Positions 1 to 11,860 of a stretch of 64,000 nucleotides of DNA are shown one piece after another. The notes beneath the pieces were generated by a model. It did not search any database, was not told where the DNA came from, and saw only the letters and a program-made list of their open reading frames with translations. Location: contig NC_070558.1 in NCBI RefSeq assembly GCF_026914185.1, forward strand, positions 4,464,001-4,528,000, read 5' to 3'. A program made the position numbers and the translations under genes. This DNA is from Puccinia triticina. Taxonomy: Eukaryota; Basidiomycota; Pucciniomycetes; Pucciniales; Pucciniaceae. Positions within the stretch are counted from its first letter, which is position 1. Each line of letters starts with the position of its first letter.

Positions 1-1
1 G

Positions 2-1840
2 TCATTTTGCATCGGAAATTTACCAATCAAAAAGACTGAAGAAGAAACTTAAAAAGAAGAACGAGCCGATTCCGGCGCATCTGACTGCCGTTATTCCACC
101 ATACATAGCAGATCTGATCAAAAATGATCCCAATTCATTACTCAATCCGTACTTGGAACTCGAAGGTAGGTCAAATTCATTCTATTTTGTGGGATATCTT
201 TCTCTGGAGTGTATATCTGATTCCTTCAATGATGACGCCAGGATTTGACGGTTCCAGGCACACTCCTGTGGAAATCTTACACGTCTTCTCGCTTGGTGTT
301 GTTAAATATGTTTTTTGTGATTTTATGGACCACCTCAAACCCGACAAGAAAGCGGATCTTATAGGCTTGTGGCGATCATTTAACACCAACTCTTTGAATA
401 TTCCATCACTTAAACCCGTGGGTATGGTTAAATACTCTTCGAGCTTAGTCGGTAAAGATTTTAGAGTCATAGTTCAAGCAGCTCCATTTTTATTCTTCCA
501 ATTCATGAACGAGCCGACGCGGAATATTTGGCATGCTCTTTGCCATTTAGCACCGCTTGTATTCCAAACCCATATTGAAGACATGGACGAGTATCTGATT
601 GAACTGAAGATCCGTATTGACATTTTTTTATATCATATTATACAATCATCTGCGCAGTGGATTAACAAACCAAAGTTTCATATGTTACTCCATCTACCAG
701 ATTCTATTCTTCTCTATGGACCCGCCGGTCTGTGTTCAACTGAGAAATTTGAAAGCTACAACGGTATTGTGCGCAATGCTTCAATCCACTCAAATCAACA
801 AAGTCCTGGTCAAGATATTGCTATCACTTTCAGCAGTTATCATTCATACCGTCAAATATTTTCTGGAAGCGTTTTTTTTGATCGGTTCAAGAAGAAATTA
901 GCAAATGTTTCATCCCATGTAACAGATGTTTTCGCCCTCAATACCAGCATTCAAAATCTCTTTGGCTATAACAAATCCATCTAATATCCAACTCAAACCT
1001 ATCCCTTGATCAAAAAAGCATACGTCTCAGAAATCGATACACTTGCGGTCCCTCAAAGGCTACAGGATCATTATCACGGCCACAACATCCAGCAAATCTC
1101 CGAGGTGCATCTGAATGATAAGGAAATACTGAAGAAGAGTTATTTTATCTTGGTATGTTGGCCCTTCCCACCTGCACATCTCAAATTCTGATTTCTACCA
1201 ACTGAACTGCGGTGCGACCAACAGTTTAATCTTCCTTCAGGTCAAAACTCGAATAATCCTACTGTTGGTCGTGTGAATTCGATTTGGTGCATCAGGAGGC
1301 CTTCAAAACCATGTCGGTACATTCTCCACGCAAGTATACTCAAAAGGATGGAAAATTTAAATGAGTGGTATCAAATGGCCGAGTTCAGAGTTACTGAACA
1401 GTCCCTCTTTGTCAACGCAAAGGTATGTAATGAACTCCTATGCTTCTCCTGCAATATACTGAATGCTGCTTCCCTCTTCGCTGTTCTAAAATTATCAGGA
1501 AGTTGAGAGTTGTTTAAACCTGCAGCACAATTGCCACGATGGTGACTGCAAGCTTACGAAGACGCGTAAGCTGAGAATAGAAAGGAACGATAGCGAGGTT
1601 AGGGCGCTTGAGACCACCCATCAGGACAACAAGCGATTCATCTTGAATTCCTGCTCCTTACATTCTGTCAATTCGCATCAAAAGATATCCGGCCTTGTTT
1701 TTAAGAGGATCAAACCACTTCAATGGATTGATACTTTGCCCGAGGGCTTGAATAAATGGAAGGCTAATAAAAAGAAGGGCAAGCCAGTAATTCCCTCCAG
1801 ACCTTCAACCTCTCGTGTTGATCCTAGCTTTCTTATTTAG
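2..1840 (+). pseudogene. Plavaka-type (CACTA-like) transposase, C-terminal part, decayed
   Basis: The 5' end lies outside the window. An exon (about 2-165) ends at a GT donor; the next begins at 242, and the phases match. The protein then runs through HTPVEILHVFSLGVVKY, NKPKFHMLLHLPDSIL, GPAGLCSTEKFESYNG and NASIHSNQQSP, blocks that also occur in the minus-strand transposase at 35601-39314. An in-frame TAA at 982-984 interrupts it, and the same frame resumes at 1006. Later exons carry VGRVNSIW (about 1270) and the C-terminal LNLQHNCHDGDCK block followed by RFILNSCSLHSV, ending in a stop at 1838-1840. Plavaka elements are basidiomycete DNA transposons of the CACTA/CMC group. No terminal inverted repeat is visible. 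Confidence in the family rests on the paralogue in this window and the conserved block order; catalytic residues were not assigned. Confidence 0.75.
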
Positions 1841-2530
1841 ACTACACAGTGTATGTATTATAATATAGTACAAAACAATTTCAATTTAAGCCTTGGTGCT
1901 AGATTCCGGTGCCTTGTGATTCTTGTCCAACTCTGGTAAGTTACGAGGTGGCGTCTGGCTTGATAGGCGATGAAAGACAACAAATCCACCATCGCTCTAT
2001 TAATAAATTTCAAACCTGTATGTTAGTATTGATCATGAATGTGAATTTGAATGACGAATGAGAACATACAGAGAACGGTTTCTCATCTTCCCTATTTTCC
2101 TTCTTAACCGCTTTGCGCGCCGGATTGTTTCCCTCCAAAACATGTGATCGAGGGCTTCCGGGATAAGTCGCATCTATACAGTATACATGAGTTTGGCCGA
2201 TGATGTATGGGTGGTCGTGACTGTTTCCGGGGAAGCTGTTTGAGGATCTGTTGTTGATTTGCGGCCCATCGATGATGTATGGGTGGTCGTGGCTGTTTCC
2301 GGGAAAGCCTACTGGGTTTCCTCGACGCATCGCAATGACTTGAGCAGGAGAGTTGTTCATGTTTTTGGTGTTCTTGAGGTGATTGCTTCTTGAATTGGTG
2401 GTTGTTACTCGACAAAGTTTATAATGGCACCGTCTTGACCTCTGGTCAACCCAGATGGGCATGATCCCCGGGCTATCTCGGGTGAAGAATCAAGCCCATG
2501 AGGTCAGATCAGTCGGCCAAGTTGACATCA
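1841..2530. other. Non-coding; a 40-bp direct repeat pair
   Basis: I see no gene. A near-identical segment of about 40 bp (beginning CGATGATGTATGGGTGG) occurs at about 2197-2237 and again at about 2270-2310. The open frames on the minus strand here are only read-through of this repeat. Confidence 0.5.
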
Positions 2531-2665
2531 CAAGCCGACCAACCCGTCTAGTGGGGGGGGGGGGTCAGATGGGTTGGCTCGCCTCCTCGGACAGCAATTA
2601 CAAGCCGACCGACCCGTCTGGTGGGGGGTCAGATGGGTTGGCTTGACTCCTCAGACAGCCAACCT
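2531..2665. repeat. Two tandem copies of a GC-rich 65-70 bp unit
   Basis: The unit starts CAAGCCGACC and ends in a GG(A)CAGC stretch. Copies lie at about 2531-2600 and 2601-2665 and differ mainly in the length of the G run (12 against 6) and a few substitutions. The following 2666-3215 is GC-rich and then AT-balanced, with no gene I can support. Confidence 0.6.
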
Positions 2666-3215
2666 GTCAAAGCCCACTGACGACCTTTCAGGTGAGCCGA
2701 CGCTCATGCCCCGGCCGTCGGGACCGTCGCCTCGATCCATGCGCCAGGCCGACCATGCTTACCAGCGCATCTGCACGGTCGGACTGCCCTTCCCGTCGGG
2801 GAGGGCTTTTTGGCGTCAATTTACCCCGGTCGGACAGGTCAGGCTGACCCTTTGGCGTGTCCGACGTCGCGCCCGGTCGGCCTGACCATAATCCGACGCC
2901 GGGGCAAAAACGACGTCGGCACCGCTCAACAACTGGAGCCGTAGTGTAGAGGAAAACTGAGTAATGTTCATGTCAAGTGACATCCACAAGACACGTTCAT
3001 TACAGGAGACAAGAGCTCAAGTGGAGGCACAAGCTTGACTCTCAACAGCCAGTAAACCACAAATACAAGGGTTTGATAGATGACACCAGGGAAGAAAGTT
3101 TTGAACTTTCTATAGTGCCAGGGCATGATTTTATACCCAATTAGGTCTCATGTGATTTCAATGTTAACTTGAACTCTTTCTTCATTTTATTCTCAACAAA
3201 AACTGTAGAGAAACT

Positions 3216-3298
3216 CAAGAAACTGCTGCCAGTTGACATGCAATATTACAAAAAAGGCACCTTTGTAATAGTGCATGTCAACTGGCAGCAGTTTCTTG
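3216..3298. repeat. 37-bp near-perfect hairpin followed by poly-T
   Basis: Left arm 3216-3252 and right arm 3262-3298 are reverse complements over 37 bp with a single mismatch; the loop is 9 bp. The right arm runs straight into a T run (about 3299-3320). This could be a small foldback element or the remains of one end of a larger element. No function is asserted. Confidence 0.85.
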
Positions 3299-3970
3299 TT
3301 TTTTTTTTTTTTTTTTTTTCACAGTGAAAGGTGTAACTATAGTTCAAGTTGTTTTGGAATAATATTTCACTCAATTCTCTCTCTGCTGAATTTTTGTGTT
3401 TGGTTCATCGTGATCACAATTGTGGAATTGAGCTTCAATGCACACAAGTTTTCTCAAGTATTTTCCTATTCTTATGCTCAAATATATCCTTAGCCAAGTG
3501 ACAGGGAATATCTCGCATTGCAGAATTTTTTCATTTGAAACAAACATAACATCACATTATGAAAAATTCTTGCAAATATAGCAACTTCAGAGGATCAGCC
3601 AACTGGCAGATGAATCCTTCCAGCATATTCATGTCATGCCAATTCCCAAATTAAATTGGGCAGAAAGTGGTTTCAAATCAATTTTGTATTCTTCAATTAT
3701 CAAGCAGTGTCAAAGCTAGGAAGACCTGTGTGATGTGGAATGGTATTCCCAGCAATATGAAATGTGAAAATTCCAGAGTTGGTTTTCCTTACCATTTTTG
3801 CCAAGGTTGAGCCATAAAATAATTTTCAATTTTGAAGTGTGAATAGTTGTTAATTTGGGAATATGCACCTTGCCTAGTAGATGACTACATTTTGTAAAAT
3901 TTCTTCAGATTTAGCTACAACTGACTGGAAAATGCACAGCCAAGAGGCCAAAGTAAAGCTTTTCAAGGGA

Positions 3971-4986
3971 AAGGGGGGTATAGCTGTGGATATTGAAAGA
4001 AACACCAATATTCCCTTGCTCCTGGAACCAGCTGGACAAATAATTCAACAGCTGGTCTGAGAAATCCAAGGTGAACGGTCAATTATTGAAGTTTCACACA
4101 TGTCACACATCCCAGTGTGGGTAAAACCTTTTGTCTTGTAGATTTACCATCTTCACATCTTTTCCCCAAAAGGTTCCCAAAGATTTTCTCCTATTTGAAG
4201 CATTATTTCATCACAGGTGCCTTAAAGGGGGGTATAGCTGTGGATATTGAAAGAAACACCAATATTCCCTTGCTCCTGGAACCAGCTGGACAAATAATTC
4301 AACAGCTGGTCTGAGAAATCCAAGGTGAACGGTCAATTATTGAAGTTTCACACATGTCACACATCCCAGTGTGGGTAAAACCTTTTGTCTTGTAGATTTA
4401 CCATCTTCACATCTTTTCCCCAAAAGGTTCCCAAAGATTTTCTCCTATTTGAAGCATTATTTCATCACAGGTGCCTTAAAGGGGGGTATAGCTGTGGATA
4501 TTGAAAGAAACACCAATATTCCCTTGCTCCTGGAACCAGCTGGACAAATAATTCAACAGCTGGTCTGAGAAATCCAAGGTGAACGGTCAATTATTGAAGT
4601 TTCACACATGTCACACATCCCAGTGTGGGTAAAACCTTTTGTCTTGTAGATTTACCATCTTCACATCTTTTCCCCAAAAGGTTCCCAAAGATTTTCTCCT
4701 ATTTGAAGCATTATTTCATCACAGGTGCCTTAAAGGGGGGTATAGCTGTGGATATTGAAAGAAACACCAATATTCCCTTGCTCCTGGAACCAGCTGGACA
4801 AATAATTCAACAGCTGGTCTGAGAAATCCAAGGTGAACGGTCAATTATTGAAGTTTCACACATGTCACACATCCCAGTGTGGGTAAAACCTTTTGTCTTG
4901 TAGATTTACCATCTTCACATCTTTTCCCCAAAAGGTTCCCAAAGATTTTCTCCTATTTGAAGCATTATTTCATCACAGGTGCCTTT
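3971..4986. repeat. Four tandem copies of a 254-bp unit
   Basis: Units are 3971-4224, 4225-4478, 4479-4732 and 4733-4986. Reading them side by side I find no difference between copies, so the amplification is recent. 254 is not a multiple of 3, so the 65-codon open frame seen once per unit is not a continuous repeat protein and has no sign of being a gene. The unit contains the word CCAGCTGG, which recurs further right. Confidence 0.9.
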
Positions 4987-6398
4987 ATTTCCATGTGCAT
5001 GGTTCAAAAGAATAGTGCCAATTGCTCTTATCACATGGTGCTTAAGTAGCACTGGCTTTTAGTTATGAATTCTGCACTGTGTACCAGCTGTATACAGACC
5101 ACTCAAAATCATTGGACTTGGGATACCAGGAGCAGCAAAAATATGTGAGGACTAGCATTAAAAAAACTTGTGTCTGGGGATTTGAAGGTTGGCGCAAGTG
5201 AATTATGGCCGTGTGAGGAAATTTGGATTAGCTCAGCATCCCCGTTTTTCCCCTGGGGGGATTTTTTTACTTTTGTAATGTCCACACTCATGTTTGGGTA
5301 AACATCAGGTTTGACAATGGCCAGCAGCTGGCACCTGTACCCAGACTCAATGAACAGGCAATGCTGTCCATTGCGCTGGGAAAGTGCTGGCTTTTTGACC
5401 ACCACATGCTGGCCATCTAGCTGGGCTTTCCTGAGCTCTTTGGAGATTATATGTTGTCTAACAAGCTCAGAAAGGCCGACGCTATGTCCAGTATCTGATG
5501 GTCATTGGGATAGGGCTTCCATGAATCAGGTACCCCTGTCATTTTTCCACTGCAATCTTTTGACCGAGTGTTGTGGTGGACAAGTGCCATGGACATCAAT
5601 CCGCTGCCTATACAATCTCAAAACCAATGACCATTAGGTACTGGTAATCACATGGGTGAAACCCTAGCGCAATGAACAGCACATACTGATCATCAAGCCA
5701 GCATTCTCAAGCTCTGTATCTGGTAGAAACTGGCCACCCAGCTGGCAAAAGCCCAGCTGAATGGCCAGAGTGTACTGGCCTTTTATTAGCTGGTACTTCC
5801 CCAGCTTGATGTACAGTAATTTCTGGTTCATCAAGCTGAGAAAGAGACTCCTTAATTACTAGCATTTACTGGTTGTTGAGCTTTTCCTTTCACATCCCAG
5901 TCACCTGTAATCAATGAAGGATTTCTTCACTCAACGGAGAGTATACACAAGTAGTTGAGATGAGATGCTCTCCGCTCAATGGACATACAGACCATTGTGG
6001 TGCACTATTCTGCACTCATGGTGGCAGGATTCAGTCAAGATGTTTCCAAAAGTTTTCATCTAAACCAGTCATCGCATGGAGGGTTTCTTGACTTGGTGGT
6101 CATACAACCCAGGAATCAAGTGGAGGGTGTCTCCACTTGATTGCTGGTACAAATTAGTATGTGGAGAATCCCTTTGTGTACCTACCACTGAGTGGAGAAA
6201 CTCATACTCATTAGTTGAGTTTAAATTGCCAGATACAACAAGATTTGATACAGATAAGATCAGTATGAGTTGATTATAAACATATGATGTGACCCGGCGT
6301 CTCTTACGTGACGGAGGGACACAAAGGAAATAGGGGGATATGTTTTAATTTCAATGATAAAAGTATTACAACAGGTAGAAGAGGAATAAGATGAAAAT
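4987..6398. other. No gene seen; rich in short inverted words
   Basis: About 5280-5880 carries many scattered copies of CAGCTGG, CTGGCC and GGCCAG in both orientations. About 5930-6250 carries TCAAGTGGAG/CTCCACTTGA-like words. This resembles the subterminal word repeats of the foldback elements further right, but I could not find paired termini or a target-site duplication. Open frames here lack any recognisable domain. Confidence 0.4.
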
Positions 6399-6401
6399 TT
6401 A

Positions 6402-8743
6402 GGGCCTGTACAATACAAATTCTGTTTTTCTTGCGCAGAGAAAACAATTTTTTTTCGGGTTTACTTCGCGCACGGAGGGAAACTCGTTGCGCACGGGAAT
6501 TTCCGTTGACTCGACGTCACCTGACGTCGGGCCCCCCTCCGTGCGCGCCACCAGCTCCCCTCAAAAAACTATCCGCACACGGGGGTGCCGTGCGGTGACA
6601 GGTGGCCGGGGTGAAGCACTCCGGCCATCCGGAGGAAACAATCCCCTTGATGACCGGCACAGACCGGTCATTGAGAGGGTATATCACATCTCTCTTGATG
6701 ACCGGCATTCCGGTCATTGAGAGGACAAATCCCCCTCGATGACCGGTACAGACCGGTCATCGGGAGTCTACATCCCTCTCGATGACCGGTACAGACCGGT
6801 CATCGGGAGGCTACATCCCTCTCGATGACCGGTCTGTACCGGTCATCGGGAGGCTACATCCCTCTCGATGACCGGTATAGACCGGTCATCGGGAGGCTAC
6901 ATCCCTCTCGATGACCGGTACAGACCGGTCATCGGGAGGCTGCATCCCTCTCGATGACCGGTACAGACCGGTCATCAAGAGGACAAATCCCCCTCGATGA
7001 CCGGTACAGACCGGTCATCGGGAGGCTACATCCCTCTCGATGACCGGAATGCCGGTCATTGAGAGAGATGTGTTCTCTCGATGACCGGAATGCCGGTCAT
7101 TGAGAGAGATGTGTTCTCTCAATGACCGGAATGCCGGTCATTGAGAGAGGTGTATCCTCTCGGTGACCGGTCTACTCCGGTCATCGAGAGGGATGTAGCC
7201 TCTCGATGACCGGTCTATGCCGGTCATCGAGAGGGATGTAGCCTCCCGATGACCGGTCTATGCCGGTCATCGAGAGGGATGTAGCCTCCCGATGACCGGT
7301 CTGTACCGGTCATCGAGAGGGATGCAGCCTCCCGATGACCGGTCTGTACCGGTCATCGAGAGGGATGTAGCCTCCCGATGACCGGTCTGTACCGGTCATT
7401 GAGAGGGATGTAGCCTCCCGATGACCGGTCTGTACCGGTCATCGAGAGGGATGTAGCCTCCCGATGACCGGTCTGTACCGGTCATCAAGGGGGATTTGTC
7501 CTCTCGATGACCGGAATGCCGGTCATCGAGAGAGATGTGATATACCCTCTCAATGACCGGTCTGTGCCGGTCATCGAGGGGATTGTTTCCTCCGGATGGC
7601 CGGAGTGCTTCACCCCGGCCACCTGTCACCGCACGGCACCCCCGTGTGCGGATAGTTTTTTGAGGGGAGCTGGTGGCGCGCACGGAGGGGGGCCCGACGT
7701 CACGTGACGTCGAGTCAACGGAAATTCCCGTGCGCAACGAGTTTCCCTCCGTGCGCGAAGTAAACCCGTTTTTTTTTGTACTTTTCTGTTTTTTCAAAAA
7801 ACTCACATTTGGAAGAACAGATTTCAATAATTTGTACCACAACCATCACTTCAGATTCCACATCTGTACTGCTCCTCCACCATCCATCTTGATCATCATA
7901 ACACCAAGAAAATCTTTGGTACGCTCAAAAATCTGAGTAGGGAAGGGGTAATTGTGGTGCTTTCCCTACTCATGAGCACCTCGGACAATCATTGGCACCC
8001 TGGCAAATCTTCAGACCGGTCCAAGAGGGAGGAGGCCTGCAATCACTCATCCAGTGCGAGAGGAACTCCCTCCTCCTGTTGTCGAAGGCAATAGGAGGAT
8101 CAAAATATAATCCCCTTGTCTTTCCTGTTGGATTTATTTAGCTCTATACATATGTCCAAGGGGAGGGAAGGAGGAGGGATTAAAGGTTTCCTCCTCCTTC
8201 CTATGGCAAATATATTTCTTGTTCCTCTAGGAACAATTGAGTTCCTTTTTTTCTCTCAGAACAAACAACTTCTGTTTGGAGAGAAAGGAGAATTCCTCTC
8301 CAAACAATAGTACAGAGCGGTCTGAGTGGGAAGAGGGAGAATACCGGTCCAAGGGAAAAGAGGAGAGATGAAGGACTCTTTTTTCCTTGGTCCGATTCAA
8401 TTTTAGCAAACTCCGTTTGTTTTCCTTGGACCAATCCAGTTGTATGCTATATAGATTATCCTGAGGGGAGGGAGGAGTTCTCCGAGACAACAAGATGATT
8501 GATTGCCGGACTGCTCCGGTCTCAGAGTAATGAGGTGATGGAGGGTGATGGGGCAGGAAAAACAGTCTTGAAAAACAGGGTCAGACCTGTTTTTGAAAAT
8601 CAACCATATTTGGAGAAAACTGTTTTCTGGATGTCCCAAAAAACAGGCGCTGTGGTACGCGTTTTTTGGGGGAAACTTTTTTTTGCACAAAAAATTGATT
8701 TCTGCGGGAAAAACAGTTTTTTAACCCGCTATGGTACAGGCCC
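6402..8743. mobile_element. Non-autonomous PIF/Harbinger-like element
   Basis: The left end reads GGGCCTGTACAATA. The right end, reverse-complemented, reads GGGCCTGTACCATA. The flanks are TTA (6399-6401) and TTA (8744-8746), the TWA-type 3-bp duplication typical of PIF/Harbinger transposons, whose termini often begin GGGCC. No transposase reading frame is present; the interior is a large foldback (6456-7768) and AT/GC-mixed filler (7769-8700). The superfamily is inferred from termini and target duplication only. Confidence 0.65.
6456..7768. repeat. 1.3-kb foldback with 43-bp palindromic satellite
   Basis: The two halves are reverse complements of each other about a centre near 7112 (6456 pairs with 7768). 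The outer 200 bp of each arm is unique GC-rich sequence (CGCGCACGGAGGG...). The inner part is an array with a 43-bp period (for example starts at 6738, 6781 and 6824) whose core GATGACCGGT-4 bp-ACCGGTCATC is itself a palindrome. The mirrored open frames in the two arms are a by-product of this symmetry. Confidence 0.92.
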
Positions 8744-9005
8744 TTAGACTTTTATTAAGTTTTTAATTTTCTTTGAGCGCTTTCAACTTAAAGTTGAGCG
8801 TGAATAAGCTAGGAAAAAGTCACTAGCCTCTTCTTCAAAGGAAACTGAAGAAGGTCTGATTCAGGTAAACCTGTAATCAGCCCTAGTTTTTTAGAATAAA
8901 GGAAAATAGTCAATGATTTTTACTGGGAAACCTATGTGGTTTTCAGGTTGTACCACTAAACACGGAGAAAAGAATAATTTATCAAGGTTTGATTGGATAT
9001 TTAAT

Positions 9006-9431
9006 GGGTCAGCCTAAATGCACTCCAAACTTTTACTTCATGCACTCCACATTTTTGGCTTTGGGGGGCCGGCACTCCAAAAAAGTTGGAGTGCCTTGAT
9101 TTTGTACTCCCAAAACATGGAGTCCCCAGATGGGCACTCCATGTTTATTGGAGTACACAACTGGGTACTCTAAAATTGACCAAAATAGGGGAGTGCAGCT
9201 AGATGCACTCCAAAAAAAGGGTCAGCCTAAATGCACTCCAAACTTTTACTTCATGCACTCCACATTTTTGGCTTTGGGGGGCCAGCACTCCAAAAAAGTT
9301 GGAGTGCCTTGATTTTGTACTCCCAAAACATGGAGTCCCCAGATGGGCACTCCATGTTTATTGGAGTACACAACTGGGTACTCTAAAATTGACCAAAATA
9401 GGGGAGTGCAGCTAGATGCACTCCAAAAAAA
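9006..9431. repeat. 213-bp direct duplication at the left end of element A
   Basis: 9006-9218 is repeated at 9219-9431, including the terminal GGGTCAGCC sequence, so the element has an extra internal copy of its own left end. The copies are nearly identical; the one difference I noticed is GGCCGGCAC against GGCCAGCAC. Confidence 0.85.
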
Positions 9432-9559
9432 TGGAGTGCAAGCCCAAGCACTCCACCTTTTCAGTGAAGGATTTGGATTTGTACTCCAGCTGGCAAATAC
9501 CAAATGGAGTGCATTGGGGTGCACTCCAAGTCTCCTTTTTTTTGGAGTGCCCACAGTAA

Positions 9560-10305
9560 TCGCACCCCTCAATGACCGCTCTGGACCGGTCATCAAGGGG
9601 ACTTACACGACCGGTCATCCAGAGGACTCATACCTCTTGATGACCCAGGCGGACCGGTCAACAGTCAGTCACACCTCTCAATGACCGGTGTGTACCGGCC
9701 ATCGAGGGGAGGTGCTACTCTCGATGACCGGTCTTTACCGGTCATCGAGGGGACTCCCACCTCTTGATGACCGGCGCGGACCGGTCATCAGTCACACCTC
9801 CCGATGACCGGTCTTTACTGGTCATCGAGAGGACTCACACCTCTCGATGATTGGTCAGACCGGTCATCGAGGGGACTCACACCTCTCGATAATTGGTCAG
9901 TCCGGTCATCAAGGGTAATAACACCTTTCAATGACCAGTCATCACCGGTCATTGAGGTGAGTCACATCTCTCAATGACCGGTCAGACCGGTCATCGAGGG
10001 GACTCACACCTCTCGATGACCGGTGATGACTGGTCATTGAGGGGAATAACACCTCCTCTGGATGACCGGTGTGTACCGGCCATCGAGGGGAGGTGCTACT
10101 CTCGATGACCGGTCTTTACCGGTCATCGAGGGGACTCCCACCTCTCAATGACCGGCGCGGACCGGTCATCAGTCACACCTCCCGATGACCAGCACAGACC
10201 GGTCATCGAGAGGACTCACACCTCTCGATGATTGGTCTGACCGGTCATCCAGAGGACTCACACCTCTCGATGACCGGTCATCACTGGTCATCGAGGTGAG
10301 TCACG
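9560..10305. repeat. GATGACCGGT palindromic array, left block
   Basis: Irregular 40-45 bp units of the form CTC-GATGACCGGT-spacer-ACCGGTCATC-GAG followed by GGGGACTCACACCT-like linkers. The core is the same as in the 6456-7768 foldback but the linkers differ, and the copies are more diverged. Confidence 0.85.
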
Positions 10306-10309
10306 CGTT

Positions 10310-10960
10310 GGCAAAACTAGCATCAATAAGTTTGGGCAAATACATAATCACAGGGTAAATCTTTGATTCCCAATGTGGAAGAAAAAAAAATCGGAGGCTC
10401 ACTAGCAACGCATGCCGAGCTTCACTTTGGGAATGAACCCTCTCGCCGGCCGAGCACGTCCCCGGTGAATATACTAGAGTACTTAGGACTGAGGTATTCT
10501 CAAGTAACATAATAAACTCACCTTGGAAGCAAGCATACTTGTACCTGCTTGCTGGGAAGAGATCTTACCCAATGAGTGGCTACTCGGTGCTTGCCACAGA
10601 GGAACCATCCTGAACCTTCCCACCAAGCAGGTGCTGCAGCGGTTTACGGGATCCTTTCTCGTCCAGCAGGCAGCAACAAGGAGGAGGAATCCCCTCCTGC
10701 CAGGAAGGGTTCTTGCACCCCTCAAGCACGGCTTGTGTAAAGTTCCTGCTTTCCAGTGATCAATGTCTTTTTTGTTGAGACAATAGAACCTCCCTGAATT
10801 CTCGCCGTTCCGGCCAAAGGGTACGGCAACGTGGCAGATTAATGTGCATTTCATTATTTGTCAAATATTGTCCCCATTGGTCGCTGATGTACATAAGGAT
10901 CAGCATCTTCATTATGCATTTGCCGGGACTTATTGCTGCCAGTTTCGCCCACCGGTGAGT
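10310..10960. other. Unique middle of element A; no gene seen
   Basis: The sequence is unlike the arrays on either side. Short open frames occur on both strands, but none has a start context, recognisable domain or intron structure that I would defend as a gene. Confidence 0.4.
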
Positions 10961-10964
10961 CACA

Positions 10965-11860
10965 TGTCTTGATGACCGGTCAGACCGGTCATCAAGGGTA
11001 ATAACACCTCTTGATGACCGGTGCGTACCAGTCATCGAGGGGAGGTGCTACTCTTGATGACCGGTTGGTCTGACCGGTCATCAAGAGGAGATGTTACTCC
11101 CCTCAATGACCGGCACAGACCGGTCATCAAGAGATGTGACTCACCTCGATGACCGGTCATCACCGGTCATTGAGTGTTATTACCCTCAATGACCGGTCTG
11201 ACCGGTCATTGAGTGGTGTGAGCTGGTGTGAGCCCTCTCAATGACCGGTCATCACCGGTCATCGAGAGGTGTGAGTCCCCTCGATGACCGGTCTGTGCCG
11301 GTCACCGAGGGGAGTAGCACCTCCTCTTGATGACCGGTCAGACCAACTGGTCATTGAGAGTAGCACCTACCCTCGATGACTGGTACACACCGGTCATCCA
11401 GAGGAGGTGTTATTCCCCTCGATGACCGGTCTGACCGGTCATTGAGGGATGTGACTCACCTCGATGACCGGTGATGACCGGTCATTGAGAGGTGTTATTA
11501 CCCTCGATGACCGGACTGACCGATAATTGAGAGGTGTGAGCCCTCTCGATGACCGTTCATCACCGGTCATCAAGAGGAGGTGTTATTAGCCTCGATGACC
11601 GGTGTGAGTCCCCTCGATGACCGGTCTGTGGCGGTCATTGGGAGGTGTGACCGGTCCGCGCCGGTCATCGAGAGCTGTGAGTCCCCTCGGTGACCGGCAC
11701 AGACCGGTCATCGAGAGGAGATGTTACTCCCCTCAATGACCGGCAAAGACCAGTCATCAAGAGGTGTGATTTGCCTCAATGACCGGCGGTCCGGTACAGA
11801 CCGGTCATTGAGAGGAGATGTTAATCCGCTCAATGCCGGTCTGTACCGGTCATGGATATC
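10965..11860. repeat. GATGACCGGT palindromic array, right block
   Basis: Same unit type as 9560-10305 but with linkers in the opposite orientation (GAGGTGTTATTACCC-like), so the two blocks form the inner arms of the foldback. Fragments of the same unit also occur at about 21803-21885, outside any intact element. Confidence 0.85.

Noticed and set aside
4117..4822. Repeated 65-codon ORF as a small-protein family
   Set aside because: The ORF recurs only because the 254-bp DNA unit is repeated. It crosses the unit border, has no domain or codon signature, and the period is not a multiple of three.
6640..7560. CRISPR-like array of 43-bp repeats
   Set aside because: The units are contiguous with almost no unique spacers, the core is palindromic, and the array is mirrored in a foldback element of a eukaryotic genome. 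No cas genes are present.
6487..7842. ORFs of 66-148 codons in the foldback arms
   Set aside because: The same peptide appears in mirror image on both strands because of the inverted arms. It is composed of satellite sequence.
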